55,485 bases of DNA, taken from an uncultured Sphingomonas sp. GTDB lineage: Bacteria > Pseudomonadota > Alphaproteobacteria > Sphingomonadales > Sphingomonadaceae. The notes under the pieces were generated by a model. That model searched no databases. It had not been told where the DNA came from and saw nothing but the letters and a program-made list of their open reading frames with translations. Both the position numbers and the translations under genes were made by a program. The number at the start of each line of letters is the position of its first letter. The first letter of the stretch is position 1. The stretch is taken from contig CAJYIX010000029.1 in assembly GCA_913775315.1 (NCBI GenBank), positions 1 through 55,485 on the forward strand. The letters run 5' to 3'. Below are positions 1 to 7,963 of this stretch, piece after piece.

Positions 1-39
1 GTAGCGTGACTGGAGTTCAGACGTGTGCTCTTCCGATCT
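1..39. other. Illumina TruSeq adapter remnant (not genomic)
   Basis: Bases 6-39 match the 34-nt Illumina TruSeq index/read-2 adapter, ending in GCTCTTCCGATCT. In a library molecule the bases just before this segment belong to the i7 index, so 1-5 is probably a barcode tail (inference). Forward translations give MTGVQTCALPI, MCSSDL and MLFRS, peptides known as adapter signatures in public protein sets. Genomic sequence begins at about base 40, so this is an untrimmed contig end. Confidence 0.97.
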
Positions 40-305
40 TCGGCAGCGAAATCGAGGCGGGCAGCCCCGGCCATTTCGGGGCGAAGCACGACCTCAGCCC
101 CCACCGGCACCGCGGCGGGCGCGGCGACCGCGATCGGCCCCCGCGCGCCCGAGGCGAGCATCCCGTCGACCAGCACGAGCAGCGCGATCCCCATCACCCA
201 CAGCACCGCCAGCGCCCACCCGCCCGGCATCACGACGCCGAGCGCCAGCGCGGCGGGCGCCGCGATCAGCGCCAGCATCGCCGCGCGGGGGGTGGGAACG
301 ATCAA
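40..305 (-). CDS. DUF58 domain protein, N-terminal fragment
   Basis: A minus-strand reading frame starts at TTG 305, whose last two bases fall in the moxR stop codon (TTGA overlap). It stays open for about 88 codons until the adapter junction. The product starts MIVPTPRAAMLALIAAPAAL and has two hydrophobic segments in its first 50 residues, followed by a beta-rich start rich in Ala, Val and Pro. That is the usual N-terminus of DUF58 proteins, which follow MoxR ATPases in many bacteria and have a von Willebrand-like domain further on. The vWA-like part is missing only because the contig ends here. The family assignment rests on N-terminal appearance and gene order. Confidence 0.75.
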
Positions 306-1258
306 CGCGGTGCCTCGACGCTCTCGATCAGTTCGGCGACCACGTCGTCCACGCGGCGGCCGTCGATCTCGGCCGCCGGCGAGAGGATCAGGCGGTGGCG
401 CAGCATCGGCGCGGCGAGTGCCTTTACGTCGTCGGGAATGGCGTAGTCGCGACCGTCGAGCGCGGCCGCCGCCCGCGCAGCACTGGCCAGCGCTGCGGCG
501 GCGCGGGGACTCGCGCCGCTGGCGAGGTCGGCATGGACGCGCGTCGCGCGGACAAGGGCCACGACATAGCCGACGATCTCGTCCACCAGCCGCACGCCGC
601 GCACCGCCTCGATCGCGGCGGTGAGGGCGGGGGCGTCGGCGACCTGCTCGACCCCCTGCTCGGCAGCGCGTGGCACGCCGCCCGCCGCGCCGTACTGCGC
701 GACGATCGCGCGCTCGGCGGCTTCGCTCGGATAGTCGATGCCGATCTTGAAGAGGAAGCGGTCGAGCTGCGCTTCGGGCAGCGGATAGACGCCCTGCTGC
801 TCGATCGGATTCTGCGTCGCGACGACGGTGAAGCGTTCGGACAGCCGCTCGGTCCGCCCGTCGAGCGTGATCGAGCGCTCCTGCATCGCCTCCAGCAAGG
901 CCGCCTGCGTCTTGGGCGGGGTACGGTTGATCTCGTCGGCGAGCAGCAGCTCGCAGAACACCGGCCCCTTGGTGAGCGCGAAGGCGCTGGTCTGAAAGTT
1001 GAAGAGGTTCGCGCCGACGATGTCGCCGGGCATCAGGTCGGGGGTGAACTGGATCCGCCCGAAATCGAGGCCGAGCGTGCGCGCGAAGCTTTGCGCCAGC
1101 AGCGTCTTGGCAGTGCCCGGTGGCCCCTCGAGCAGGACGTGCCCGCCCGACAGCACCGCGACGAGCAGCAGGCGGACGGTCGCCGACTGGTCGATCACCG
1201 CCTTGGCCACTTCGGTCTCGATCGCGCGGCCCATCGCTGCAACATCGTCGAGGGTCAT
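302..1258 (-). CDS. MoxR family AAA+ ATPase
   Basis: This 318-residue ATPase has a Walker A motif GPPGTAKT near residue 44, a Walker B motif LLADEINR near residue 108, and the MoxR signature around EAMQERSITLDG, followed by the sensor region VVATQNPIEQQGVYPLPEAQ. MoxR AAA+ proteins are thought to act as chaperones or metal-insertion factors for vWA-domain partners. The partner here is probably the adjacent DUF58 product. The start ATG at 1258 overlaps the upstream DUF4350 stop by four bases (ATGA). A longer in-frame extension upstream exists but is only the shadow of the preceding gene. The substrate cannot be deduced. Confidence 0.95.
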   Translation of the reverse strand: MTLDDVAAMGRAIETEVAKAVIDQSATVRLLLVAVLSGGHVLLEGPPGTAKTLLAQSFARTLGLDFGRIQFTPDLMPGDIVGANLFNFQTSAFALTKGPVFCELLLADEINRTPPKTQAALLEAMQERSITLDGRTERLSERFTVVATQNPIEQQGVYPLPEAQLDRFLFKIGIDYPSEAAERAIVAQYGAAGGVPRAAEQGVEQVADAPALTAAIEAVRGVRLVDEIVGYVVALVRATRVHADLASGASPRAAAALASAARAAAALDGRDYAIPDDVKALAAPMLRHRLILSPAAEIDGRRVDDVVAELIESVEAPR

Positions 1259-2433
1259 TTGTGCTCCTTGGTGAAATCGTCGAGCGCCTGGGCAGCGCGG
1301 ATAAGGCTTGGCTCGTCGCCCGCACGCGCCGCGGCGCGATAGCGGTCGGCAAAGCCCGGTCGGCGGGTGTCGAGCCAGTCGGCTAGCGCATCGCCACCAA
1401 GGCCGCGCGGCGCGTGGAGGCGCGCGCCCAGCCGCTCGGCGCGCATCGCCGCGAAGCGCGGGCCGCCCGCCGCCGCCCGCCCCGCGCGGCGGGTTAGCGC
1501 GGCGATCGTCTCGATCAGTGCCGCCTTGCCGAACGGGATCGCGCGCGCCTCCCGCCGCGGCGGGCCGAAGCGCGCGGCGCTGGCCCAGCCGGCGAGCAGC
1601 GCGGCGGCGAGCAGCGCGATGGTCACCGCAACAAACGGCGGGGTCAGCATCAGCTTGACGAGATTGCGCTCGCCACCGCGGTAATGGAGCGTGAGGTCGA
1701 AGGTCACGGCGTCGAGCTGGTCGTCGTTCATCGCCTTGATCGCGGCGACGATCGCGCGCGCGTTGCGCGGATCGCGCATGCCATAGTTGTTGGCGAGGTC
1801 GGGATCGGCGAGGATCCAGACCTTCTGGTCCGGCAGCTTCGACAGCATCGCCCCCTGTCCGCGGACGGTGATCCACGGCTCCACCCCGCCGATCGCCAGC
1901 GTCTGCGGCGACTCCACGGGGGCGAGCGGCCAGCCGGGGGCGGCGGGGCGGCGCGCACCTTGCCCTGCGCGGGTGATGCTGGCCTGCGTCAGGCCGCGCA
2001 GCATCGCGCCGACGGGGGCGAGGTTCATCGCATCGGGGACGCGCCGCTCGCGCGTCGAGGAAAGGCCGTCGCGCTCGGTCTGCCACTTGGGCAGGATGAT
2101 GAGCAGTGGCCGCGCATCGCGAAGGCGGACGAGGTCGGTGAGGTCGCTCGCCTTCGTCTGCATATCCGGCGTCGCGATGACGAGGCTGTCGGTCATCAGC
2201 GCGTCGTTGTCGCGCGCGAGCGTGACGGTGGTGCCGGGCAGGGCGGCCAGCAGGTCGTGCAGCGCCTGGAACCCCGTCGCCCCCTTGGACGAGACGCCGG
2301 GCGTGCGCGTCACCCGCGCCTCGATCTCCTGCCCGAACCCCGCCATGACCAACAGCGCGAGGAGGAGCAGCCCGCCGATCCCCGTCAGGATGAGCGCGGT
2401 GCGGGTTGAAAAGGGCGAGGGGTTGCCGCTCAA
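1255..2433 (-). CDS. DUF4350 domain membrane protein
   Basis: The product is 392 residues. It has an N-terminal membrane segment (about residues 13-31), a periplasmic-type alpha/beta domain with a run of short beta strands typical of DUF4350 (LVIATPDMQT, PLLIILPKW), and a second membrane segment around residues 265-285 before a cytoplasmic basic tail. It starts at TTG 2433 in a TTGA overlap with the upstream DUF4129 gene. DUF4129, DUF4350, MoxR and DUF58 genes commonly occur together, and the set is thought to form a membrane-associated complex of unknown purpose. No catalytic residues are evident. Confidence 0.85.
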   Translation of the reverse strand: MSGNPSPFSTRTALILTGIGGLLLLALLVMAGFGQEIEARVTRTPGVSSKGATGFQALHDLLAALPGTTVTLARDNDALMTDSLVIATPDMQTKASDLTDLVRLRDARPLLIILPKWQTERDGLSSTRERRVPDAMNLAPVGAMLRGLTQASITRAGQGARRPAAPGWPLAPVESPQTLAIGGVEPWITVRGQGAMLSKLPDQKVWILADPDLANNYGMRDPRNARAIVAAIKAMNDDQLDAVTFDLTLHYRGGERNLVKLMLTPPFVAVTIALLAAALLAGWASAARFGPPRREARAIPFGKAALIETIAALTRRAGRAAAGGPRFAAMRAERLGARLHAPRGLGGDALADWLDTRRPGFADRYRAAARAGDEPSLIRAAQALDDFTKEHK

Positions 2434-3053
2434 AGCGCGAAGGCCCGGTAGGCATCACGTGCGTCGGTCCAGTCGGCGGGGCCGAGCGGGCGGCGCGCGA
2501 AGATGCCGTGTTCGGTGAGCGCCACCAGCCGCGCGAACACGGCCCGCGCGCGATCGGGGATCGCCGGTTCGGCGGCAAGGTCGCGTGCGGTGCGCGCCGG
2601 GCGGACGATGCCGCGCCGCCACGCCTCGATATCCTCGATCGAGCGGTGGAGCAGAAGCTGGACCGCCGCCTCGAACCGGCCGGCCGCGGCCAGCGCTTCC
2701 GCCTCCTCGAGCAGCGCGCGGGCGGCGGCGGGGGCGGGGCGCCATTCCTCTTGCGCGGCCTCGCCCTTTCCGCGCGAAAGTAGGCTGCGCACCCAGTCGC
2801 GCAGCGGCGGGAAGAAGCTGACGACCAGCACCGCGACGATCAGCGCGACGAGGATCCAGAACACCACCTGCCAGAACGGCCCCAGCGCGCGAAAGAAGCG
2901 GTCGATCGCGGCGGCAAGGTTGCGCAGCCATTCGGGCGTCTGCGCCTGCGCCTCCACCGCGCGCCAGGGGAAGTCGAACTGGATCGACGGATCGGCGCGC
3001 ACGCGGGCATGGGCGGCGTCGACGGCGCGGGTATCGATCGTCGTCGCCGGCAC
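2430..3053 (-). CDS. DUF4129 domain membrane protein
   Basis: The first gene of the MoxR operon encodes about 207 residues: a short N-terminal domain (RAVDAAHARVRADPSIQF), one strong membrane helix (WQVVFWILVALIVAVLVV), and a C-terminal DUF4129 domain with LLHRSIEDIEAWRRG and ALTEHGIFARRPL. The start is uncertain. GTG 3053 is preferred because GGGAG lies about eight bases upstream and because related proteins start near this point. An in-frame ATG at 3125 would add 24 residues without family-like character. The gene diverges from the plus-strand gene at 3197, so the roughly 140 bp between them should hold both promoters. No clear -35/-10 pair stands out. Confidence 0.85.
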   Translation of the reverse strand: MPATTIDTRAVDAAHARVRADPSIQFDFPWRAVEAQAQTPEWLRNLAAAIDRFFRALGPFWQVVFWILVALIVAVLVVSFFPPLRDWVRSLLSRGKGEAAQEEWRPAPAAARALLEEAEALAAAGRFEAAVQLLLHRSIEDIEAWRRGIVRPARTARDLAAEPAIPDRARAVFARLVALTEHGIFARRPLGPADWTDARDAYRAFAL

Positions 3054-3196
3054 CCCTTGTCGCTCCCACCCGTTCGCCTCGAACCAAGCAACTCCGACGT
3101 TTACACGCAAGCCGTTTCGCTTCACCCTGTATCAAAGGACACGGGTTCGACGACGCGAAGGCGCGCGCCGAGGCCCGTATCCGAAAAGGGGTGGGC

Positions 3197-4000
3197 GTGT
3201 TTTCGATCCTCGGGCTGGGCTTCCTGCTGGTGGCGGGCGTGTTCGCGGGTGCCGTGTTCATGGCACTGCGCGGCAGCGCGCAGCTCGACCTTGCGCGCGT
3301 CATCGGCGATGCGGGGGCGGCGATCGCGAAGGCGCCGGTGCAGTTCTGCGGGCTGGCGGTGGTCGGCGCTGGCCTCCCGCTCGGCAGCATGCTGCTGCTT
3401 GTCGATGCAGTGCCGGCCGTCACGCTGGACGCGGCGACCGGGATCGGTGCCAATCTGCTCGCGATGCTTGCTTTCCTCGCCTGGTACCAGTTCTTTCTGC
3501 TGTCGATGGTTGCAACGACGCTGGCGGCGTTCGACGAACGCGCGCGGCTGGGCGTGGTGGTCGCCGCGGCATTGCCGGTTGTGCCGAAAGCGCTGCTGGT
3601 CAGCCTGCTCTACTGGCTGGCAGTCGGCATCGGCTTTTCGTTTTTCATCGTGCCGGGCGTCATCCTCGCCTGCGTGTGGATGTTGGTGCTGCCGGTGCTG
3701 GTCGAGGAACGGCCCACGCTGTTCGCGGCGTTCGGGCGCGCGGCGAGGCTCAGCCGCGGGGCGCGGTGGCAGCTCTTCCTGCTCGCCGTGCTCGGCTTCG
3801 TCTTCGGCGTGGTCGCGCAGGTGATGCTGGGCGCGCTCGCCGCGCTACTCGGCGGCGGGGTCGCGGCGCAGATCGCCTTTGCTCTCGCCTCGTCGCTGCT
3901 GGGCATGGTGCCGCCCGCGCTGGTCGCCAGCGCCTATCGCCAGATCGTGACGGTGCGGGAGGGACCGCGCCGCCACGAGCTCGAGAAAATCTTCGCTTGA
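3197..4000 (+). CDS. Multi-pass membrane protein of unknown function
   Basis: About 267 residues with six or more hydrophobic helices. The most characteristic part is FFIVPGVILACVWMLVLPVL followed by VEERPTLFAAFGRAARLSRG. This matches membrane proteins annotated as glycerophosphodiester-phosphodiesterase membrane-domain or YciC-like, in which an Arg-rich loop (GRAARLSRGARW) follows the fourth helix. No phosphodiesterase catalytic domain is present, so enzymatic activity is not implied. GTG 3197 is chosen because AGGGG ends about five bases upstream; GTG 3191 would sit almost on the Shine-Dalgarno sequence. It is followed 29 bp later by the amidohydrolase pair and may be co-transcribed with it. 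Confidence 0.8.
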   Translation: MFSILGLGFLLVAGVFAGAVFMALRGSAQLDLARVIGDAGAAIAKAPVQFCGLAVVGAGLPLGSMLLLVDAVPAVTLDAATGIGANLLAMLAFLAWYQFFLLSMVATTLAAFDERARLGVVVAAALPVVPKALLVSLLYWLAVGIGFSFFIVPGVILACVWMLVLPVLVEERPTLFAAFGRAARLSRGARWQLFLLAVLGFVFGVVAQVMLGALAALLGGGVAAQIAFALASSLLGMVPPALVASAYRQIVTVREGPRRHELEKIFA

Positions 4001-4029
4001 GACGGACAAGAATAGTCAGGGAGAATGAC

Positions 4030-5448
4030 GTGAAACGACTGTTGATGCTGGGCGTCGCCACGGCGCTCCTCGCGGGCTGCGCCGCGCAGGGGGGCGGGGG
4101 CACGAAGTCCGCGTCCGCCGCGCCCAAGGCGGCCGCGCCGGGGATGAACAAGGGCTATTCGCACGATCCCTTCCCCTCGACCTATCACGCCTATCCGGGG
4201 CGCCCGACGCTCATCACCAACGTGACGGTGTTCGACGGCGAGGGTGGCAAGATCGAGGGCGGGCAGGTGCTGTTCCGCGACGGAAAGATCGTCGCGGTCG
4301 GCCAGAGCCTCGACCCCGCCGGCGCCGACGTGATCGACGGGCAGGGCAAGTTCGTCACCCCCGGCATCATCGATGTGCACAGCCATCTGGGCGATTATCC
4401 CAGCCCCGGCGTCGAGGCCAATTCCGACGGCAACGAAGCGACCGCGCCGATCACGGCGGAGGTCTGGGCCGAACATTCGGTCTGGCCGCAGGATCCGGGC
4501 TTCGCCCGGGCGCTGGCGAATGGCGGCGTGACGACGCTTCAAATCCTGCCGGGCTCTGCCAACCTGATGGGCGGGCGATCGGTGGTGCTCAAGAACGTCT
4601 ATGCCCGGACGATGCAGGGGATGAAGTTCCCCGGCGCCCCCTATGGCCTCAAGATGGCGTGCGGCGAGAATCCGAAGCGCGTCTATGGCTCGAAGGGCCG
4701 GATGCCCTCGACCCGGATGGGCAACGTCGCGGTCAATCGCGCGACCTGGGCCAAGGCGGCGGACTATCGCCGCAAATGGGACAAGTACGAAAAGGACGGC
4801 GGCGAGGCGCCGACGCGCGACATCCAGCTCGATACGCTGCGCGGCGTGCTGTCGGGCGAGATCCTCGTCCACAACCACTGCTACCGCGCGGACGAGATGG
4901 CCATCGTCATGGATATGGCCAAGGAGTTCGGATACCAGGTCTCGACCTTCCACCACGCGGTCGAAAGCTACAAGATCGCCGACCTCCTGAAGGCGAACAA
5001 CGTCTGCTCCGCGGTCTGGGCCGACTGGTACGGCTTCAAGATGGAAAGCTATGACGCGGTGAACGAGAATCTCGCCATCCTCGACAAGGAGGGGGCGTGC
5101 GTGATGATCCATTCGGACGACGCCAACGGCATCCAGCGGCTCAATCAGGAGGTTGCCAAGGCGATGGCGGCGGGCCGCCGCGCGGGGATGCCGATCACGC
5201 CCGAGCACGCGTGGACGTGGCTGTCATACAACCCGGCCAAGGCGCTGGGCATCGCCGAAAAGACCGGCAGTTTGAAGCCCGGCAAGATGGCCGACCTCGT
5301 GCTGTGGAACGGCAATCCGTTCAGCGTCTATACCCGGCCCGAGCGCGTGTGGGTCGACGGCGCCCTCATGTACGACATGAACAACCCCAAGCTGCGCCCG
5401 GTGTCCGACTTCGAGCTTGGCCAGCCCGGCGAAGGAGACGTGAAGTGA
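4030..5448 (+). CDS. Lipoprotein amidohydrolase
   Basis: A 472-residue amidohydrolase-superfamily enzyme with a lipoprotein signal, MKRLLMLGVATALLAGC, so Cys17 should be lipidated. It carries metal-ligand motifs in the expected order: HSH within GIIDVHSHLG (His117/His119), VHNHC, STFHHAVE, and an Asp in MIHSDDANG. The imidazolonepropionase/allantoinase-like beta ends (TNVTVFDGEGGKIEGG and PGKMADLVLWNGNPF) flank the barrel. The substrate is unknown; such secreted enzymes are often annotated as cyclic-imide or dipeptide hydrolases. GTG 4030 is preferred because GGGAGA lies just upstream and the lipobox then sits at the right distance. The stop shares one base with the start of the next gene (TGATG). 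Confidence 0.92.
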   Translation: MKRLLMLGVATALLAGCAAQGGGGTKSASAAPKAAAPGMNKGYSHDPFPSTYHAYPGRPTLITNVTVFDGEGGKIEGGQVLFRDGKIVAVGQSLDPAGADVIDGQGKFVTPGIIDVHSHLGDYPSPGVEANSDGNEATAPITAEVWAEHSVWPQDPGFARALANGGVTTLQILPGSANLMGGRSVVLKNVYARTMQGMKFPGAPYGLKMACGENPKRVYGSKGRMPSTRMGNVAVNRATWAKAADYRRKWDKYEKDGGEAPTRDIQLDTLRGVLSGEILVHNHCYRADEMAIVMDMAKEFGYQVSTFHHAVESYKIADLLKANNVCSAVWADWYGFKMESYDAVNENLAILDKEGACVMIHSDDANGIQRLNQEVAKAMAAGRRAGMPITPEHAWTWLSYNPAKALGIAEKTGSLKPGKMADLVLWNGNPFSVYTRPERVWVDGALMYDMNNPKLRPVSDFELGQPGEGDVK

Positions 5449-6755
5449 TGCGCGGCCTGAAAGCACTTGCGGTCCTGATGGCGACCGCCGCCGCGCTTCC
5501 TGCCGCCGCGCAGGACGTGGTCATCACCAATGCAAAGGTCGTGATCGGCGACGGGTCGGAGCCGATCGACGGCGGCACCGTCGTCATCCGGGGCGGCCGC
5601 GTGGTCTCCGCCGGGCGCGGCGGTGCGGCGCCGGCCGGTGCGCGGACGATCGACGCGGGCGGACGCTGGGTGACGCCGGGCATCGTCGCGGGCTTTACCC
5701 GGATGGGCGTGGTCGAGGTGGACGGCGTCCGCGACACCGACGATTCGTCGGCGGCGAACTCGGTCTTCAATGCCGCCCTCGACCTCGCCCCGGCGGTCAA
5801 TCCCAAGGCGAGTCCGATCGCGATCAACCGGGCGGAGGGAATCACCCGCGCGGTCGTCGCGCCCGATGCGCGCGGTTCGATCTTCGCCGGGCAGGGCGCG
5901 GTCATCGACCTCGGTGCCGACATGAACGCGGTGACCAAGCCCCGCGCCTTCCAGTTCATGGAATGGGGCGAGACGGGCGCACAGCGCGCGGGTGGCAGCC
6001 GCGCGGCGGCGATGGCGATGCTCAAGAACGCATTGTTCGAGGCGCAGGCCTATCGCCGCAATCCGTCGAGCTTCGACGATCGCGGCAAGGATGCGCTGCT
6101 GACCCGCGCCGATGCCGCGGCACTGGTGCCGGTGCTGTCGGGCCAGATGCCGCTCCTCGTCCATGTCGAGCGGGCGTCCGACATCCTCAACCTGATCGAG
6201 CTGAAGCGCGAGTTTGCGGGCCTGAAGCCCGTGCTCGTCGGCGCGACCGAGGGATGGACGGTGGCGCGGGAGATCGCGGCGGCGGGCATCCCGGTCATCG
6301 CCTCGGCGCTCGCCGACCTGCCGATCAGCTTCGAGCAGCTCGCCGCCACCCAGTCGAACATCGGCCGGCTGCGCGCGGCGGGTGTGACCGTCGGCATCGG
6401 CTCGATCAACGACGACGAGGCGCGGCAGGCGCGGCTGGTCAAGCAGTACGCCGGCAACCTCGTTGCGCTCGGCAAGGTGCCGGGGGCGTCGGGGCTCAGC
6501 TGGGGCCAGGCGTTCGCGGCGATCAGCTCGCTGCCCGCCGAGGCGATCGGCATGGGCGGCGAGATCGGCTCGCTTCGCCCCGGCCGCCACGGCGACGTGG
6601 TGATCTGGGACGGCGACCCGCTGGAGATCGGGTCGGCGGCGACGTCGGTGTTCGTCGACGGGGTCGAGCAGCCGCTCACCAACCGCCAGACGCGGCTGCG
6701 CGATCGCTATCTTGATCCCAAGGAGGGAACGCTCCCCAAGGCCTATCAGTATTGA
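5448..6755 (+). CDS. Secreted amidohydrolase-like protein lacking the HxH motif
   Basis: A 435-residue protein with a Sec signal peptide (cleavage after LPAAA, about residue 21) and the amidohydrolase fold outline. It has the N-terminal beta part DVVITNAKVVIGDGS and the C-terminal signature LRPGRHGDVVIWDGDPLEIGS. The strand that normally carries the two metal-binding histidines reads GIVAGFTRMG, with no His, and the later ligand strands also lack the usual His residues (LVHVERAS, VIASALADLP). It is therefore probably a non-catalytic partner or a strongly diverged enzyme. The ATG overlaps the upstream amidohydrolase stop, and GAAGGAGA lies 9 bp upstream, so the two are translationally coupled and likely work together in the periplasm. 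Confidence 0.88.
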   Translation: MRGLKALAVLMATAAALPAAAQDVVITNAKVVIGDGSEPIDGGTVVIRGGRVVSAGRGGAAPAGARTIDAGGRWVTPGIVAGFTRMGVVEVDGVRDTDDSSAANSVFNAALDLAPAVNPKASPIAINRAEGITRAVVAPDARGSIFAGQGAVIDLGADMNAVTKPRAFQFMEWGETGAQRAGGSRAAAMAMLKNALFEAQAYRRNPSSFDDRGKDALLTRADAAALVPVLSGQMPLLVHVERASDILNLIELKREFAGLKPVLVGATEGWTVAREIAAAGIPVIASALADLPISFEQLAATQSNIGRLRAAGVTVGIGSINDDEARQARLVKQYAGNLVALGKVPGASGLSWGQAFAAISSLPAEAIGMGGEIGSLRPGRHGDVVIWDGDPLEIGSAATSVFVDGVEQPLTNRQTRLRDRYLDPKEGTLPKAYQY

Positions 6756-6776
6756 GGGTAGCGCCTATATGAGAAA

Positions 6777-6809
6777 AAGCGGGCGCAAGGGCGTATCTTG
6801 CGCCCGCTT
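6777..6809 (+). terminator. Intrinsic terminator after the amidohydrolase pair
   Basis: A perfect 13-bp inverted repeat: AAGCGGGCGCAAG at 6777-6789, a 7-base loop, and CTTGCGCCCGCTT at 6797-6809, followed by CTTAT. A run of A precedes the left arm, so the hairpin could also work from the other strand. It separates the amidohydrolase pair from the regulator gene. Confidence 0.85.
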
Positions 6810-6827
6810 CTTATCGAGGCGAGGCAT

Positions 6828-7511
6828 GTGAAGGCGATCGATCTGGTGGAAGCGGCGGGCGGATGTGCGGGCATGCGCACACGCGCAGGACCGGGGCGAC
6901 CGCGCGATCCGTCGAAGAACGATGCCATCCTGTCGGCCGCTCGAGAGAGTTTCCTGGAGAAGGGCTTCCACGCCTCCACCATCGAGGACATTGCCGCGCG
7001 CGCCGGCGTGTCGAAAGTGACGCTCTACAACCGCTTCGGCGACAAGGAGGCGTTGTTCGACGAAATGGTCCGCGGCGAAGTGGGTCGGATGAACGCGCTG
7101 TTCGAGCCGAGCGTCGACGGGCCGATGGCGCTGGCCGACCGGCTGACCGCCATCGGTACGGCGCTGCTGGAAATGCTGTTCGAGCCCGATCATGTGCGCT
7201 TCGACCGGCTGATCTCGGGTGAGATCGCCCAGTCGCCCAAGCTGGCCAAGCGATTTTTCGAGGCGGCGCCGGGCAAGTGCCGCGGCGCGCTGGCCGCGAT
7301 CATCGAGGCGGCGGCGGCGCGCGGCGAGGTGTCGGTGGACGACTCCGAGCTCGCGGCCGAGGACCTCACAGCGCTGTGGAAGGGGTTCTGCGACTTCCAG
7401 CTCAAGCTCGGCCTGATCGAGCGGCCCCCGCACGATGCGATCGCCGCACGCGCGGCGCGGGGCACGGCGGTATTCTTGCGGGCGTATGCGCCCGTCCCAC
7501 AGGGAGGCTGA
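6828..7511 (+). CDS. TetR family transcriptional regulator
   Basis: About 227 residues. The N-terminal helix-turn-helix is canonical TetR: AILSAARESFLEKGFHASTIEDIA, then RAGVSKVTLYNRFGDKEALF, roughly residues 30-75. The C-terminal ligand domain resembles TetR_C members annotated as AcrR-like (FDRLISGEIAQSPKLAKRFF). GTG 6828 is taken as the start because GAGGCGAGG lies just upstream; a TTG at 6798 would lie inside the terminator hairpin, and ATG 6873 is the other option. The ligand and targets are unknown. The small lipoprotein gene follows two bases after the stop, so it is the obvious co-transcribed candidate. Confidence 0.9.
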   Translation: MKAIDLVEAAGGCAGMRTRAGPGRPRDPSKNDAILSAARESFLEKGFHASTIEDIAARAGVSKVTLYNRFGDKEALFDEMVRGEVGRMNALFEPSVDGPMALADRLTAIGTALLEMLFEPDHVRFDRLISGEIAQSPKLAKRFFEAAPGKCRGALAAIIEAAAARGEVSVDDSELAAEDLTALWKGFCDFQLKLGLIERPPHDAIAARAARGTAVFLRAYAPVPQGG

Positions 7512-7513
7512 AG

Positions 7514-7861
7514 ATGGTGCGTTGGACGGCGGCGCTGGCGGGTGCGGCGATGCTGGCGGGATGCGGCGGCGGCACGACCGCACCGGCGCCGGCGGTGAAC
7601 GAGGCGACCGCGAACGAGGCGGCGCTCAACTATCAGGCCGCCGTGCTCGATTTGCCGGTCGGCCAGCGCAACATCGTCATGATCCGCGCGATCCAGGACG
7701 CCAATATCGGCTGCGAAAAGGTGACCGAGAGCGAGCAGATCAAGGGCGTGACGCTGACCTATCGCGCCAAATGCTCCGACGGCGCGAGCCATGTCGTCGC
7801 GATCGATGCCGACGGCAACGCCAAGGTGATCAGCGCGGGCGCCGCAGCGAAGGCGCAGTAA
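7514..7861 (+). CDS. Small lipoprotein of unknown function
   Basis: A 115-residue protein with a clear lipoprotein signal, MVRWTAALAGAAMLAGC (lipobox LAGC, Cys17), then a low-complexity linker rich in Ala, Pro and Thr. The C-terminal part is compact, with two cysteines (NIGCEKVTE and RAKCSDGA) that could form a periplasmic disulfide. ATG 7514 follows GGGAGG. It lies two bases after the tetR-family stop, so it is in the same operon. No known domain is recognised; the Cys-bearing beta-rich segment is the only structural hint. Confidence 0.75.
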   Translation: MVRWTAALAGAAMLAGCGGGTTAPAPAVNEATANEAALNYQAAVLDLPVGQRNIVMIRAIQDANIGCEKVTESEQIKGVTLTYRAKCSDGASHVVAIDADGNAKVISAGAAAKAQ

Positions 7862-7870
7862 CCTTGCCGG

Positions 7871-7897
7871 GTCACCCCGGATCAGGTCCGGGGTGAC
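7871..7897. repeat. Short palindromic repeat, CCGGGGTGAC family
   Basis: GTCACCCCGGA at 7871-7881 and its perfect complement TCCGGGGTGAC at 7887-7897 flank a 5-base loop. The same arm sequence recurs near 15694-15783 and 35877-35892, so this is a dispersed REP-like element and not only a local hairpin. It lies between two convergent genes. Confidence 0.75.
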
Positions 7898-7909
7898 GAG
7901 GGGAAACAA

Positions 7910-7943
7910 AAAGGGGGGCGGGCCTTGGTGGCCGCCCCCCTTT
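7910..7943. terminator. Bidirectional terminator between convergent genes
   Basis: AAAGGGGGGCG followed by GGCC pairs with GGCC then GCCCCCCTTT (right arm 7930-7943) across a short TTGGT loop, with one extra G in the left arm. Each strand ends in an A or T run of three or more bases. It sits between the lipoprotein gene (plus, ends 7861) and phoX (minus, ends 7964), so it can serve both. Confidence 0.8.
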
Positions 7944-7963
7944 CTCATGTCCGGTCCGTTCGA

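Noticed and set aside
302-2578. A 758-codon minus-strand frame read as one protein ending in MoxR
   Set aside because: Only the last 318 codons, from ATG 1258, encode MoxR. The earlier part is an out-of-frame reading of the DUF4350 gene and is Arg/Pro/Ala-rich without domain character.
6798-6830. TTG 6798 as start of the TetR regulator
   Set aside because: The codon lies inside the right arm of the terminator hairpin 6777-6809. GTG 6828 has a better ribosome site.
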